Shown here in pieces: positions 1 to 8,157 of a DNA stretch of 64,000 bases. Source of the DNA: GWE2-42-39 sp963668595 (lineage in GTDB: Bacteria > Bacteroidota > Bacteroidia > Bacteroidales > Prolixibacteraceae). The position numbers were made by a program, and so were the translations under genes. The notes under the pieces were generated by a model. That model was not told the DNA's origin. It worked only from the letters and a program-made list of their open reading frames with translations, and made no database searches. Positions within the stretch are counted from its first letter, which is position 1. Each line of letters starts with the position of its first letter. Location of the stretch: NCBI GenBank assembly GCA_963668595.1, contig OY764876.1:3968001-4032000 (forward strand), read 5' to 3'.

Positions 1-1
1 A

Positions 2-922
2 ACTGCCAATCCATATATTTTGTCTATGGGAGACCCGGCAACAGCAACCCGCCGGTTGAATTTAGCTCAGGCATTTAATCCGATGGGATCTTTATTGGGA
101 ATGGTTGTCGCATCACAGGTAATACTTCCTCACCTGATTTCAGATAGGCGAGATACTGCCGGAAATTTGATTTTCGACACGTTAAGCGCGGCAGAGAAAG
201 CAAGCATTCGTACGCACGACCTGGCTGTAATCCGAAACCCATACGTAATGCTGGGTTTTGTTGTCATTGCCATGCTGGTGGTTATTGCTGTTTCAAAAAT
301 GCCTAAGCGGGATGACGAAGGACAGGCAGTACGAGCCATTGATTCGGCTAAACGACTAGTGAGAAATAAAATCTACCGGGAAGGCGTAATTGCCCAGGTG
401 TTTTATGTCGGCGCGCAGATCATGTGCTGGACATTTATTATTCAGTATGCTGAAAATTTGGGATTGTCGAAAGCCGAAGCTCAGCGGTATAATATTGCAG
501 CAATGGTAATTTTTCTGCTTAGTCGTTTTGTTAGCACCGGATTGATGAAATACCTGAATGCCCGATTTATGCTGATGATTTTTGCAATTGGTGGAATATT
601 AACAACTACGGGAGTTATTCTTATTCAGGGAATGCCCGGATTATATTTGTTGGTTGCAACCTCTGCATTCATGTCTCTCATGTTTCCAACTATTTATGGT
701 ATTGCACTCGAAAATGTAGGTGGCGACGCAACACTTGGCGCTGCAGGTTTGGTAATGGCCATTGTAGGGGGCGCGTTAATGCCACCGTTGCAAGGACTCA
801 TTATTGACCAGGGAAACATTGCATGGTTGCCTGCCGTTAATTTTTCTTTTGTTCTTCCGCTGATTTGCTTTCTGGTAATTGCGGTTTATGGCTACCGCGC
901 TTATGGAAGTCTGAAAAAGTAG
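2..922 (+). CDS. fucP: L-fucose:H+ symporter, C-terminal part (cut by window edge)
   Basis: The frame is open from base 2, so this is the last ~306 residues of a longer major facilitator protein. The motif NPYILSMG followed by RRLNLAQAFNPMGS is typical of the FHS/FucP branch, which imports L-fucose with protons across the inner membrane. Several hydrophobic helices follow (for example residues around 75-90, 125-145, 160-300), and the protein ends in a short basic tail. An alpha-L-fucosidase lies at the far end of the window, so fucose use is plausible. The N-terminal half, with the first helices, is missing only because the window starts here. Other FHS sugar permeases (glucose/galactose) are an alternative reading. 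Confidence 0.88.
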   Translation, partial: TANPYILSMGDPATATRRLNLAQAFNPMGSLLGMVVASQVILPHLISDRRDTAGNLIFDTLSAAEKASIRTHDLAVIRNPYVMLGFVVIAMLVVIAVSKMPKRDDEGQAVRAIDSAKRLVRNKIYREGVIAQVFYVGAQIMCWTFIIQYAENLGLSKAEAQRYNIAAMVIFLLSRFVSTGLMKYLNARFMLMIFAIGGILTTTGVILIQGMPGLYLLVATSAFMSLMFPTIYGIALENVGGDATLGAAGLVMAIVGGALMPPLQGLIIDQGNIAWLPAVNFSFVLPLICFLVIAVYGYRAYGSLKK

Positions 923-993
923 AATTAAATAATCGGGTAGAATGTGATTATTAACCGGAGTATTCGCCTATTACTATTATAATAGTAATGTAT

Positions 994-1041
994 AATTAGT
1001 CCGAAGTGTTAAGTTAATCTTATACTCCGGACTAATTTTTT
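994..1041 (+). terminator. Rho-independent terminator after fucP
   Basis: A 10-bp stem, AATTAGTCCG with CGGACTAATT, closes a 24-nt loop and is followed by a run of T. A second perfect palindrome, TTACTAT/ATAGTAA, sits just upstream at about 971-988. It ends the fucP transcript before the tatD promoter. Confidence 0.7.
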
Positions 1042-1093
1042 AGTAAAAGTTCAGATTTAATATTGGCGTTACGTTCGTCTGTATTACAAGGGC

Positions 1094-1101
1094 TATTTTT
1101 G
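1094..1101 (+). promoter_or_regulatory. Bacteroidota -7 element before tatD
   Basis: TATTTTTG matches the Bacteroidota -7 consensus TAnnTTTG. It lies 15 bp upstream of the ATG at 1117 and downstream of a possible TTG start at 1063. This argues that the longer reading frame is not translated. Confidence 0.5.
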
Positions 1102-1116
1102 GGAAATTTTTTAAAA

Positions 1117-1881
1117 ATGCTGATTGATACTCATTCCCATATTTATTTAGAAGATTATTCCGATGATCTCGACCAGGTTATCGAAAGGGCTTATCAGTGC
1201 AACGTGCGGAAAATTGTATTGCCGAATATTGATAGTTCATCATTGAAGAGCATGATTGATTTGGCCAATGCATATCCGCAGATTTGTTATCCGTTGATTG
1301 GTTTGCATCCTACTTCAGTAAATGAAGATTACCAGGATGAGTTGCAATTAGTCGAGTTCTGGCTGAAAAAGAGAAAGTTTTTCGGAATTGGAGAAATTGG
1401 TATCGATTTATATTGGGACAAAACATTTCTTGAAGAGCAAACATTTGTTTTTCGTCGCCAGCTTCAATTAGCAAAGGAAAGTAATCTGCCAGTGGTGATT
1501 CATGTGCGTGAATCGTTCGATCAGGTTTATGAAGCTCTTCTAAGCGAGCTGGATGAGAACCTGACAGGCGTTTTTCATAGTTTTACCGGTAATCTGGAAC
1601 AAGCCAATAAGGTGATTCAAGCCGGATTTAAAATCGGAGTAGGAGGAATTGTGACATTTAAGAATTCTGATTTGGCAGCAATGCTTCGTCACCTTGATCC
1701 CAAACACCTGGTTCTTGAAACCGATTCTCCCTATTTGACTCCGGTTCCTTTCCGTGGAAAAAGAAATGAAAGTTCATACCTTATATATACAGCACAAAAA
1801 GTAGCTGATATTTACCAAACAACTGTTGACGAAATTGCTCGTATTACAACAGAAAATGCTGAGAAACTTTTCGGTATTTAA
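1117..1881 (+). CDS. tatD: TatD family metal-dependent hydrolase/DNase
   Basis: This 254-residue TIM-barrel hydrolase carries the TatD signatures in order: DTHSHIY (metal-binding HxH) at residues 4-10, GEIGIDLYWD, HVRES, HSFTG and LETDSPYLTP near the C-terminus. TatD proteins are Mg/Mn-dependent nucleases with 3'-5' exonuclease activity; the exact substrate here is not visible. The ATG at 1117 is preferred over an in-frame TTG at 1063 because the family homology starts at MLIDTHSH and a -7 promoter element lies between the two. The asparaginase gene follows after 46 bp on the same strand and may be co-transcribed. Length is normal for the family. Confidence 0.9.
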   Translation: MLIDTHSHIYLEDYSDDLDQVIERAYQCNVRKIVLPNIDSSSLKSMIDLANAYPQICYPLIGLHPTSVNEDYQDELQLVEFWLKKRKFFGIGEIGIDLYWDKTFLEEQTFVFRRQLQLAKESNLPVVIHVRESFDQVYEALLSELDENLTGVFHSFTGNLEQANKVIQAGFKIGVGGIVTFKNSDLAAMLRHLDPKHLVLETDSPYLTPVPFRGKRNESSYLIYTAQKVADIYQTTVDEIARITTENAEKLFGI

Positions 1882-1927
1882 AAATTACTTTGCTTAAATT
1901 TGGGGCTCTAATCAATAGCCCGTAAGC

Positions 1928-2959
1928 GTGGAAAAAAAACCTTCGATCCTCATTATTTATACAGGAGGAACTATTGGGATGGTGCAGAAAGACTCCGACG
2001 GGAGCCTGGTGCCGATGAAATTCGACCAGATTTTGGAAGAAGTACCGGAACTTAACCGATTGGGATACAATCTGTCTGCAGTAACATTCAATCCGCCGAT
2101 TGATTCGTCCAACATGACTGTGGCAATATGGACAAAAATTGCCAATACAATCAAGCGAGAGTATCAGCATTACGATGGTTTTGTGATTCTTCACGGCACA
2201 GATACCATGGCCTATACCGCCTCGGCACTTAGCTTCATGTTCGAAAATCTGGATAAACCGGTTGTCTTTACCGGCTCGCAGTTACCCATCGGAATTTTAC
2301 GTACCGACGGGAAAGAAAATCTGATTACATCGATAGAAATTGCTGCTGCTAAGAAAAATGGCATGGCTATTGTACCGGAAGTCTGCGTTTATTTTGACAA
2401 TAAATTATTCAGGGGAAATAGAACAACAAAACGACATGCAGATCATTTTAGTGCATTCGATTCAGTAAATTATCCGCTATTGGCCAAAGCTGGTGTTGAA
2501 ATCAAATACTATCAGGATGTGATTTATTATCCGGCCAATAAGGGGATATTAAACGTGAACTCCAGTTTTGATGAGCATGTGGTGGTTATTAAGATATTTC
2601 CGGGAATGAGTAAGGCGGTCTTTGAAAATATGATTGATATTCCAGGATTGAGAGGAATAGTGCTGGAGTCGTTTGGCGCAGGAAATGTGCCTACTTTTCC
2701 TTGGGTAACCAGCCTTATAAAAAAGGCAATTCGGAAGAAAATAGTCGTGCTGAATATTACACAATGCCATGGAGGTGCAGTGAATATGGGACAGTATGAA
2801 ACAAGCTCAGAATTGCTTAAAGCGGGCGTGGTTAGCGGGAAAGACATGACTACCGAAGCAGCAGTTACGAAACTTATGTTCCTTTTAGGACAGAGTTTAA
2901 GCATGGAAGAATTAAAGATGCATCTCAACAAAAATATGAGTGGGGAAATAAGTGAATAG
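1928..2959 (+). CDS. ansA: Type I (cytoplasmic) L-asparaginase
   Basis: The product hydrolyses L-asparagine to aspartate and ammonia. The N-terminal motif YTGGTIGM carries the first catalytic Thr, HGTDTMAYTASAL carries the second Thr with its Asp, and CHGGAVNMGQY is typical of the type I C-terminal region. There is no signal peptide, consistent with a cytoplasmic enzyme. The start is GTG at 1928; no ATG lies near the conserved N-terminus. At 343 residues it is the usual length. A TAAATTTG -7-like element at 1895-1902 could give it its own promoter. The window also encodes two Ntn-type asparaginase-family enzymes (27791 and 41451), which are unrelated in fold. Confidence 0.92.
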   Translation: MEKKPSILIIYTGGTIGMVQKDSDGSLVPMKFDQILEEVPELNRLGYNLSAVTFNPPIDSSNMTVAIWTKIANTIKREYQHYDGFVILHGTDTMAYTASALSFMFENLDKPVVFTGSQLPIGILRTDGKENLITSIEIAAAKKNGMAIVPEVCVYFDNKLFRGNRTTKRHADHFSAFDSVNYPLLAKAGVEIKYYQDVIYYPANKGILNVNSSFDEHVVVIKIFPGMSKAVFENMIDIPGLRGIVLESFGAGNVPTFPWVTSLIKKAIRKKIVVLNITQCHGGAVNMGQYETSSELLKAGVVSGKDMTTEAAVTKLMFLLGQSLSMEELKMHLNKNMSGEISE

Positions 2960-3025
2960 TCCCCCTTGTTTTTCTCATTTTTTTTGTAATTTGCAGCCCT
3001 GAAAAAAATAGGTGCCAGACGTTTT

Positions 3026-3113
3026 GGAGAGATGCAGGAGTGGCTGAACTGGCACGCCTGGAAAGCGTGTGTACCCCTAAAGGGTACCGAGGGTTCGAAT
3101 CCCTCTCTCTCCG
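3026..3113 (+). tRNA. tRNA-Ser (anticodon GGA)
   Basis: The acceptor stem GGAGAGA (3026-3032) pairs with TCTCTCC (3106-3112), with discriminator G at 3113. The anticodon arm is CACGC-CTGGAAA-GCGTG with anticodon GGA at 3060-3062. A long variable arm, GTACCC/GGGTAC, marks it as class II serine tRNA. The T arm is GAGGG-TTCGAAT-CCCTC. The 3' CCA is not encoded (CAG follows), so it must be added after transcription. Confidence 0.95.
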
Positions 3114-3197
3114 CAGGTTTTTTGAAGTTTTGACAATAAAAATCGAGTATAATAAATTTAAATTTTTGGAGATTTACTAATTAAAATTAAGACCAAG

Positions 3198-3998
3198 ATG
3201 AAAAAACTATTTGCGTTAATAGCAGTTCTCGGGATGCTTTATTTTTCGGCATCAAAAATTGCAGTTGCTCAGGAAGCAGCAGCAGACTCTACGGCAACTG
3301 AACAAGTTGTTGATGTAGCCGCTGATACTGAAGAAGCAACTGCTGCTACTGCAGAAGAAGGAAAATCACTGCACAGCCAGTTGAAACAAAAATTCATTGA
3401 AGGTGGTGCCGGATTTATGTCTTCTGTATTAATCTGTTTGATTTTAGGTTTGGCTTTTGCTTTAGAAAGAGTTATTTACCTGAATCTTGCAACAACTAAT
3501 AACAAAAAACTTCTTGCAAAAGTAGAAGAAGCTCTTCAGAATGGTGGTATTGAAGCTGCTAAAGAAGTGTGCCGCAATACTCGTGGTCCTGTTGCAAGTA
3601 TCTTCTATCAAGGACTTGACCGTTCTGATGAAGGTATGGAAGTTGTAGAAAAAACAGTGGTGGCTTATGGCGGTGTTCAGGCTAGCTTGCTTGAAAAAGG
3701 TCTTAGCTGGATCGCTCTGTTTATCGCATTAGGCCCGATGCTCGGGTTCATGGGAACTGTAATTGGTATGATTGGTGCGTTCGATGCTATTGAAATTGCG
3801 GGAGACATCAGTCCTACATTGGTTGCCGGTGGTATTAAAGTAGCGTTGATCACAACTGTATCTGGTTTGGTGGTAGCTATTATCCTTCAGATTTTCTACA
3901 ATTATTGTGTTTCAAAAATCGACAGCATTGTAAATAGCATGGAAGATGCTTCAATTTCTCTGATCGACATTTTGGTAAAGCACAATATTAAAAAATAA
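3198..3998 (+). CDS. exbB: MotA/TolQ/ExbB-type proton channel protein
   Basis: This 266-residue inner-membrane protein has a hydrophobic N-terminal segment (about residues 5-24) and an Ala/Glu/Thr-rich periplasmic linker (25-55). Transmembrane segments follow near 58-80, 165-190 and 205-232. The last two contain the ExbB/TolQ core, for example GPMLGFMGTVIGMIGAFDAI. With ExbD it forms the proton-motive-force motor that energises TonB-dependent outer-membrane transport or Tol-Pal. It heads a four-gene cluster with a small membrane protein and two ExbD proteins, the usual Bacteroidota arrangement, so TonB coupling is more likely than Tol. Confidence 0.9.
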   Translation: MKKLFALIAVLGMLYFSASKIAVAQEAAADSTATEQVVDVAADTEEATAATAEEGKSLHSQLKQKFIEGGAGFMSSVLICLILGLAFALERVIYLNLATTNNKKLLAKVEEALQNGGIEAAKEVCRNTRGPVASIFYQGLDRSDEGMEVVEKTVVAYGGVQASLLEKGLSWIALFIALGPMLGFMGTVIGMIGAFDAIEIAGDISPTLVAGGIKVALITTVSGLVVAIILQIFYNYCVSKIDSIVNSMEDASISLIDILVKHNIKK

Positions 3999-4006
3999 TC
4001 AAACCT

Positions 4007-4462
4007 ATGAAAGTTAATAAGTTATTAAATATCGTTCTGTGGGTTGTAATTGCAGTTTCAGCTGTCTTAATTATATCACTTATATCAAATATTAGTGATA
4101 ATGACAATGATTCTACAATGGGCACATGGATCAATACCAACTTAACCTGGGCTTATATTCTTTTGTTTGCTTGTGGTGCAATAGCCTTATTGTTTGCTCT
4201 TGTGCAAGTTTTTACAGACAAAGCTGCAATGAAGAATGGATTGGTTACTTTGGTAGTAATGGGAGTGATTGGGCTTATTTCTTATTCTCTTGCAGATGGA
4301 AGTATTCCTCAATTTCATGGAGTTGAAAAATTTGTTGAAACAGGAGATTTAACTCCAGCTATTTCAAAATGGATTGGAACCACGCTGTACGGAACATATA
4401 TTTTGTTCTTCTTTGCCTTGTTGGCAATGGCAGCGTCACCAATTATGAAATTATTCAGATAA
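4007..4462 (+). CDS. Small membrane protein within the exbB-exbD cluster, function unknown
   Basis: This 151-residue protein begins 8 bp after exbB and lies before exbD. It has about four hydrophobic segments: residues 8-28 (LNIVLWVVIAVSAVLIISL), 46-66, 75-93 and 125-145. A polar, Asp/Asn-rich loop (30-43) separates the first two. I do not recognise a named domain. Its position between motor genes suggests an accessory subunit or assembly factor of the ExbB/ExbD complex; that is inference from context only. Confidence 0.8.
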   Translation: MKVNKLLNIVLWVVIAVSAVLIISLISNISDNDNDSTMGTWINTNLTWAYILLFACGAIALLFALVQVFTDKAAMKNGLVTLVVMGVIGLISYSLADGSIPQFHGVEKFVETGDLTPAISKWIGTTLYGTYILFFFALLAMAASPIMKLFR

Positions 4463-4495
4463 TCTATAGTTGTTTTAACAGGAAAAAATAAAATT

Positions 4496-5074
4496 ATGGC
4501 TAAGAAAGTACCTGAAGTACCCGCAGCATCACTGGCAGATATTGCCTTCATGTTGCTTATATTTTTCCTGGTAACAACCACTATGGATGTGGACAGCGGT
4601 TTGGAACGTCGTCTCCCACCTATGCCTCCGGAAGAGCAGGAAAATGACGATACTCCTCCGATTAAAGAGCGTAACGTGTTTGTGGTGTTGGTTAACTCAA
4701 ACGACCAATTACTTGTAGAAAATGAATATATGCCTGTTAGCAAACTTAGAGAAAAAGCCAAAGAATTTATGGCCAATCCCTATGATGATGCTAATTTGCC
4801 TGAAAAAACCATGAAAGATGTACCTTTCTTTGGTGAATGGCCAATTACAAAAGGCGTAATTTCACTGCAAAACCACGTTGGAACTTCTTACGGAACATAT
4901 ATTGCTGTTCAGAATGAGCTGGTTGCTGCCATTAATGAATTGAGAGAAGACCTTGCCAAACAAAAATTTGGTAAATCATACGAGAAGTTGGATAAAGATC
5001 AGAAAGACGCTATTTCAGAAATTTATCCTTCCAGAATATCTGAGGCTGAACCTAAAAAAGTAGGAGGAAAATAA
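4496..5074 (+). CDS. exbD: ExbD/TolR family biopolymer transport protein (first copy)
   Basis: This 192-residue protein has one N-terminal transmembrane helix (about residues 14-31). Inside SLADIAFMLLIFFLVTT lies the conserved Asp that carries protons in ExbD/TolR. A Pro/Glu-rich stretch (residues 38-55) precedes the periplasmic domain. It is followed 1 bp later by a second exbD, so the motor probably uses a mixed ExbD dimer or two specialised versions. The periplasmic part has an insertion (about residues 95-130) that the second copy lacks, so it is longer than a textbook ExbD. Confidence 0.88.
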   Translation: MAKKVPEVPAASLADIAFMLLIFFLVTTTMDVDSGLERRLPPMPPEEQENDDTPPIKERNVFVVLVNSNDQLLVENEYMPVSKLREKAKEFMANPYDDANLPEKTMKDVPFFGEWPITKGVISLQNHVGTSYGTYIAVQNELVAAINELREDLAKQKFGKSYEKLDKDQKDAISEIYPSRISEAEPKKVGGK

Positions 5075-5075
5075 A

Positions 5076-5549
5076 ATGTCAAAATTTAGAAAAAGCGGTT
5101 CAAAAGAACTACCTCCAATTTCAACGGCTTCGTTGCCTGATATCGTGTTTATGCTTTTGTTCTTCTTCATGGTTAGTACGACAATGAGGGAAGTTACAAT
5201 GCAGGTGAAAATAACATTGCCTGAAGCGACAGAACTTTCTAAATTGGAGAAAAAATCACTGGTAAGTTATATTTATGTGGGGCCTCCTCACAAACAATAC
5301 CAGAGAGTTTATGGAGTAGAACCTCGTATTCAGTTGAATGACAAGTTCGCAAATACTTCGGATCTTATTGATTATATTGTTGCTGAACGTGAAGCCCGTG
5401 ATGAGGCTGAAGTTCCATTGATGATTACTTCACTGAAAGTGGATGAATTCACTAAAATGGGCATCGTGCAGGACATTAAACAAGAACTCCGTAGGGCATC
5501 TGCTTTGCACATCAACTATTCTTCCCGTAAAAAGGCGAAATTAGACTAA
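5076..5549 (+). CDS. exbD: ExbD/TolR family biopolymer transport protein (second copy)
   Basis: This 157-residue ExbD-like protein has its transmembrane helix at about residues 20-38. The proton-path Asp lies in SLPDIVFMLLFFFMVSTTM. The periplasmic domain is compact, close to standard ExbD length. It starts 1 bp after the first exbD stop, so the two are translated together. A strong hairpin terminator follows 21 bp after its stop and ends the exb operon. Confidence 0.88.
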   Translation: MSKFRKSGSKELPPISTASLPDIVFMLLFFFMVSTTMREVTMQVKITLPEATELSKLEKKSLVSYIYVGPPHKQYQRVYGVEPRIQLNDKFANTSDLIDYIVAEREARDEAEVPLMITSLKVDEFTKMGIVQDIKQELRRASALHINYSSRKKAKLD

Positions 5550-5570
5550 TACAATTTAGTTAAGATAGAA

Positions 5571-5598
5571 AAAGGGCAGCTTTAGGTTGCCCTTTTTT
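5571..5598. terminator. Bidirectional terminator between exbD and the sugar epimerase gene
   Basis: AAAGGGCA pairs with TGCCCTTT around a short loop, with T runs on both strands. It can end the plus-strand exb operon and the minus-strand epimerase transcript, whose genes converge here. Confidence 0.8.
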
Positions 5599-5639
5599 AT
5601 TGCCTCCCGGAGAAGGCCATTGTTGTATTGTTTGTTTGT

Positions 5640-6608
5640 CTAAAGTTGATGAGTTTGCTTGTACCAACGCACGAAATTTTCAACTCCCTGGCGAAATGAA
5701 TACTGTGGACGATACCCGAGAAATTGTTGGGCTTTATCGATGTTGGCAAAAGTAATATCCACATCACCCGCCTGCATCGGCATTTGTTTAATGTTGGGAT
5801 TGACTCCGCAAACCTCAAAAATGGTCGCAATCATATCGCGCAATTGTACCGGCTGATTATTGCCCAGATTGATGATTTCGTACACATTTTCGTGATTAAA
5901 CAGATAATTGATTGCTCCGATAATCCCGGCAACAGTGTCTTCATAATAAGTATAATCGCGAGCTGTACTGCCATCGCCGAACATCGGAATTGCTTTGCCT
6001 TCAAGAATCAATCGAGTGAATTTATGAATGGCCAGATCGGGTCGCTGGCGAGGCCCGAAAACGGTAAAAAAACGCAAGTTGATAATATCTAGTCCATATA
6101 AATTGTGGTAGGTGTAATTAATCAGCTCGCCTGCTTTTTTAGTGAATGCGTAAGGCGAAATCGGATTGTTTACATCCTGTGTTTCGCTAAACGGGGTCTC
6201 TTTTGTATTGCCATATACCGACGAGGAAGAAGCAAAAGCCATCTTTTTTACCTTGTTGGTTCGCATCCATTCCAATATGTTTTGTGTTGCGGTGATGTTG
6301 GCGCGAATGTAACCATGCGGATCTTCAATGGATGGGCGAACTCCCGCTTTTCCGGCAAGGTGAACAACTATGTCGATTGTTTTATCGGAAAGCGCTTGCG
6401 AAAGCTCTTCGTATTCAGCAAGATCAAGTTCTGCGAAAGTAAAATCGTTCGATTTATTGAGATTCTCCAGATTTCGGAGTTTGACCGATTTGTCGTAAAA
6501 CGGATCAAAATTGTCGATTCCGACCACCTGATGCCCGTTTGCAATCAATTTCTCCGATAAATGTGATCCGATAAAACCAGCACATCCGGTAACCAATATC
6601 TTACTCAT
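5640..6608 (-). CDS. NAD-dependent nucleotide-sugar epimerase (UDP-glucuronate 4-epimerase-like)
   Basis: This 322-residue extended short-chain dehydrogenase starts with the NAD-binding motif GCAGFIGSHL at residues 8-17. It continues with NFDPFYD, the Ser-rich catalytic strand SSSSVYG, the YAFTKK (YxxxK) catalytic pair, FFTVFGPRQRPD and ARDYTYYEDTVAGI. These sequences are typical of UDP-glucuronate 4-epimerases, which make UDP-galacturonate for surface polysaccharide. GDP-mannose- or UDP-glucose-type epimerases of the same family are possible alternatives. The gene overlaps nothing and is followed by the shared terminator at 5571-5598. The LAB_N membrane protein lies upstream on the same strand, 21 bp away, so an envelope operon is likely. 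Confidence 0.85.
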   Translation of the reverse strand: MSKILVTGCAGFIGSHLSEKLIANGHQVVGIDNFDPFYDKSVKLRNLENLNKSNDFTFAELDLAEYEELSQALSDKTIDIVVHLAGKAGVRPSIEDPHGYIRANITATQNILEWMRTNKVKKMAFASSSSVYGNTKETPFSETQDVNNPISPYAFTKKAGELINYTYHNLYGLDIINLRFFTVFGPRQRPDLAIHKFTRLILEGKAIPMFGDGSTARDYTYYEDTVAGIIGAINYLFNHENVYEIINLGNNQPVQLRDMIATIFEVCGVNPNIKQMPMQAGDVDITFANIDKAQQFLGYRPQYSFRQGVENFVRWYKQTHQL

Positions 6609-6629
6609 AAGTTCCGATTTTCAGAATTA

Positions 6630-7319
6630 TTAATTAATCTTTTTCGCTACAGCATGAATAATCTTATTCACGAACGGTATTTTCAATCGGTGAAATAAAC
6701 TCTTCTTATTCATCAAAATTAAAATATTCCGAAGGTAAATAAACATGCTTAAACTGTGAGCTGCAAAAAGTACCGGATCGAGACGGAAAACTGCATAGAT
6801 AAAATTCATTGCAGAACCGGCAATGCTAATCAGCCAGAAGCCCATTGGCAGGAGCGATTCACTGCGGTTTTCAGAATATACCCACTGGTAAAAGAAACGC
6901 GAAATAAAAACGATTTGCGCTGCGATTCCCCAAATCATCAGGAAAAGCGGATTGTTCTCGTTTTTCAGAAACGTGTCGAGCGTATAATCGGTTTTTGTGA
7001 AAAGAAAAACCAGAATGACCGGGGGTGTCAGAAAAATGCCAATACGCAACCACAAAGGCATGGTGGTCCAGGCATTTTTAAGTTGAAGGTTGCGGATGTA
7101 TATAAAATAAACCAACAGTTGCCCGATTAAAATGGCTGCATCGTTGCGCAGAATACCGTAAATAAGCATCAGAATAGAACCGGCCAGACTAATTTGCCAA
7201 AAAATATTGGGAGAAGTGACTTTGCCTTCTTGTTCTGATTTAAACCATTGAGCGATGGTGCGGGCAAAAAAAAGTACCTGTGCTCCAAATCCAACCAAAT
7301 ATGTGAGAATGTGTATCAT
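6630..7319 (-). CDS. Membrane protein with two lipid-A-biosynthesis N-terminal (LAB_N) domains in tandem
   Basis: This 229-residue protein is all transmembrane. Two halves repeat the same pattern. Residues ~7-80 have GFGAQVLFFARTIAQWF...FWQISLAGSILMLIYG...IYIRN; residues ~130-205 have GIAAQIVFISRFFYQWV...FWLISIAGSAMNFIYA...IYLRN. Each half resembles the LAB_N domain, so the protein looks like an internal duplication, perhaps with a flippase or regulator role in lipid A/glycolipid processing (inference). The ATG at 7319 is preferred; an upstream in-frame start adds eight polar residues. It shares a strand and probably a transcript with the epimerase. Confidence 0.8.
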   Translation of the reverse strand: MIHILTYLVGFGAQVLFFARTIAQWFKSEQEGKVTSPNIFWQISLAGSILMLIYGILRNDAAILIGQLLVYFIYIRNLQLKNAWTTMPLWLRIGIFLTPPVILVFLFTKTDYTLDTFLKNENNPLFLMIWGIAAQIVFISRFFYQWVYSENRSESLLPMGFWLISIAGSAMNFIYAVFRLDPVLFAAHSLSMFIYLRNILILMNKKSLFHRLKIPFVNKIIHAVAKKIN

Positions 7320-7452
7320 GAACCTTTTAAATTGACGGCACAAAGATAATAAACTTGATTCGCAGCAATAACTTTGCCCGTATTTTCGCGCTTTCGGCAG
7401 AAATGTATTAACAATTAATCAGCAAAAGCTGCTTAAAAACTCTTTCTTTTGG

Positions 7453-8157
7453 CTATAACTGAATGTTGTTTTTTTCGAGAAATACATTGAAATCGTCGCG
7501 ATAAAATTCGCTGATCGGAATTTTGTCTTTGCCAATGGTAACATGGTTTTTGCCCAGCGCATCAATTTTTTCAAGCGAAATAATGAACGACCGGTGTACC
7601 CGCATGAACTTATTGGGAGGAAGTTCTTCAAGAATGGTCTTCATGCTTTTGTGGGCAATGATATTGGTGCCATCGCTTTTGCGTATTTTTAGATAATCTT
7701 TCAACCCTTCAATAAAAAGTATTTCATCGAAATAAATTTTCACCATCTGGTAGTTGGCCTTAACAAAAAACGAATCATTTAGATTGATGTTTTTACTGCG
7801 GGCATCAACAAGCTCTTTGGCGCGCAAAACCGCTTGCATAAATCGTTCGAACAGGAAAGGTTTCAGCAGGTAGTCAACTGCGCGGAGATTAAACCCGTCG
7901 AGGGCATATTCCGAATAAGCAGTGGTGAAAATCACCAGCGGTTTATTTTCAAGGCTATTCAAAAATTCAATACCCGTGAGATCGGGCATCTGAATATCGA
8001 GGAAAATTAAATCGGGCTTTTCGGTTTGCAAATAATCAATGGCCTTCAGCGCACTCGTAAATTGCTGCTGTAAATTCAGAAAAGGCACACGGCTGGCAAA
8101 ATCGCGGATAATATCCAGAGCCAGCGGCTCATCATCAATTGCAATACATCGAATCAT
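7453..8157 (-). CDS. LytTR-family response regulator
   Basis: This 234-residue protein has a receiver domain at residues 1-120, with acidic pocket IDDEPLA, the phospho-acceptor Asp in LIFLDIQMPDLTG, and LLKPF. A C-terminal LytTR DNA-binding domain spans about 130-230 (FVKANYQMVKIYFDEILFIEG). It overlaps the upstream kinase gene by 4 bp, so the two are translationally coupled and form a LytS/LytR-type two-component system. Such systems in Bacteroidota often control surface or metabolic genes; the target here is not evident. Confidence 0.92.
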   Translation of the reverse strand: MIRCIAIDDEPLALDIIRDFASRVPFLNLQQQFTSALKAIDYLQTEKPDLIFLDIQMPDLTGIEFLNSLENKPLVIFTTAYSEYALDGFNLRAVDYLLKPFLFERFMQAVLRAKELVDARSKNINLNDSFFVKANYQMVKIYFDEILFIEGLKDYLKIRKSDGTNIIAHKSMKTILEELPPNKFMRVHRSFIISLEKIDALGKNHVTIGKDKIPISEFYRDDFNVFLEKNNIQL

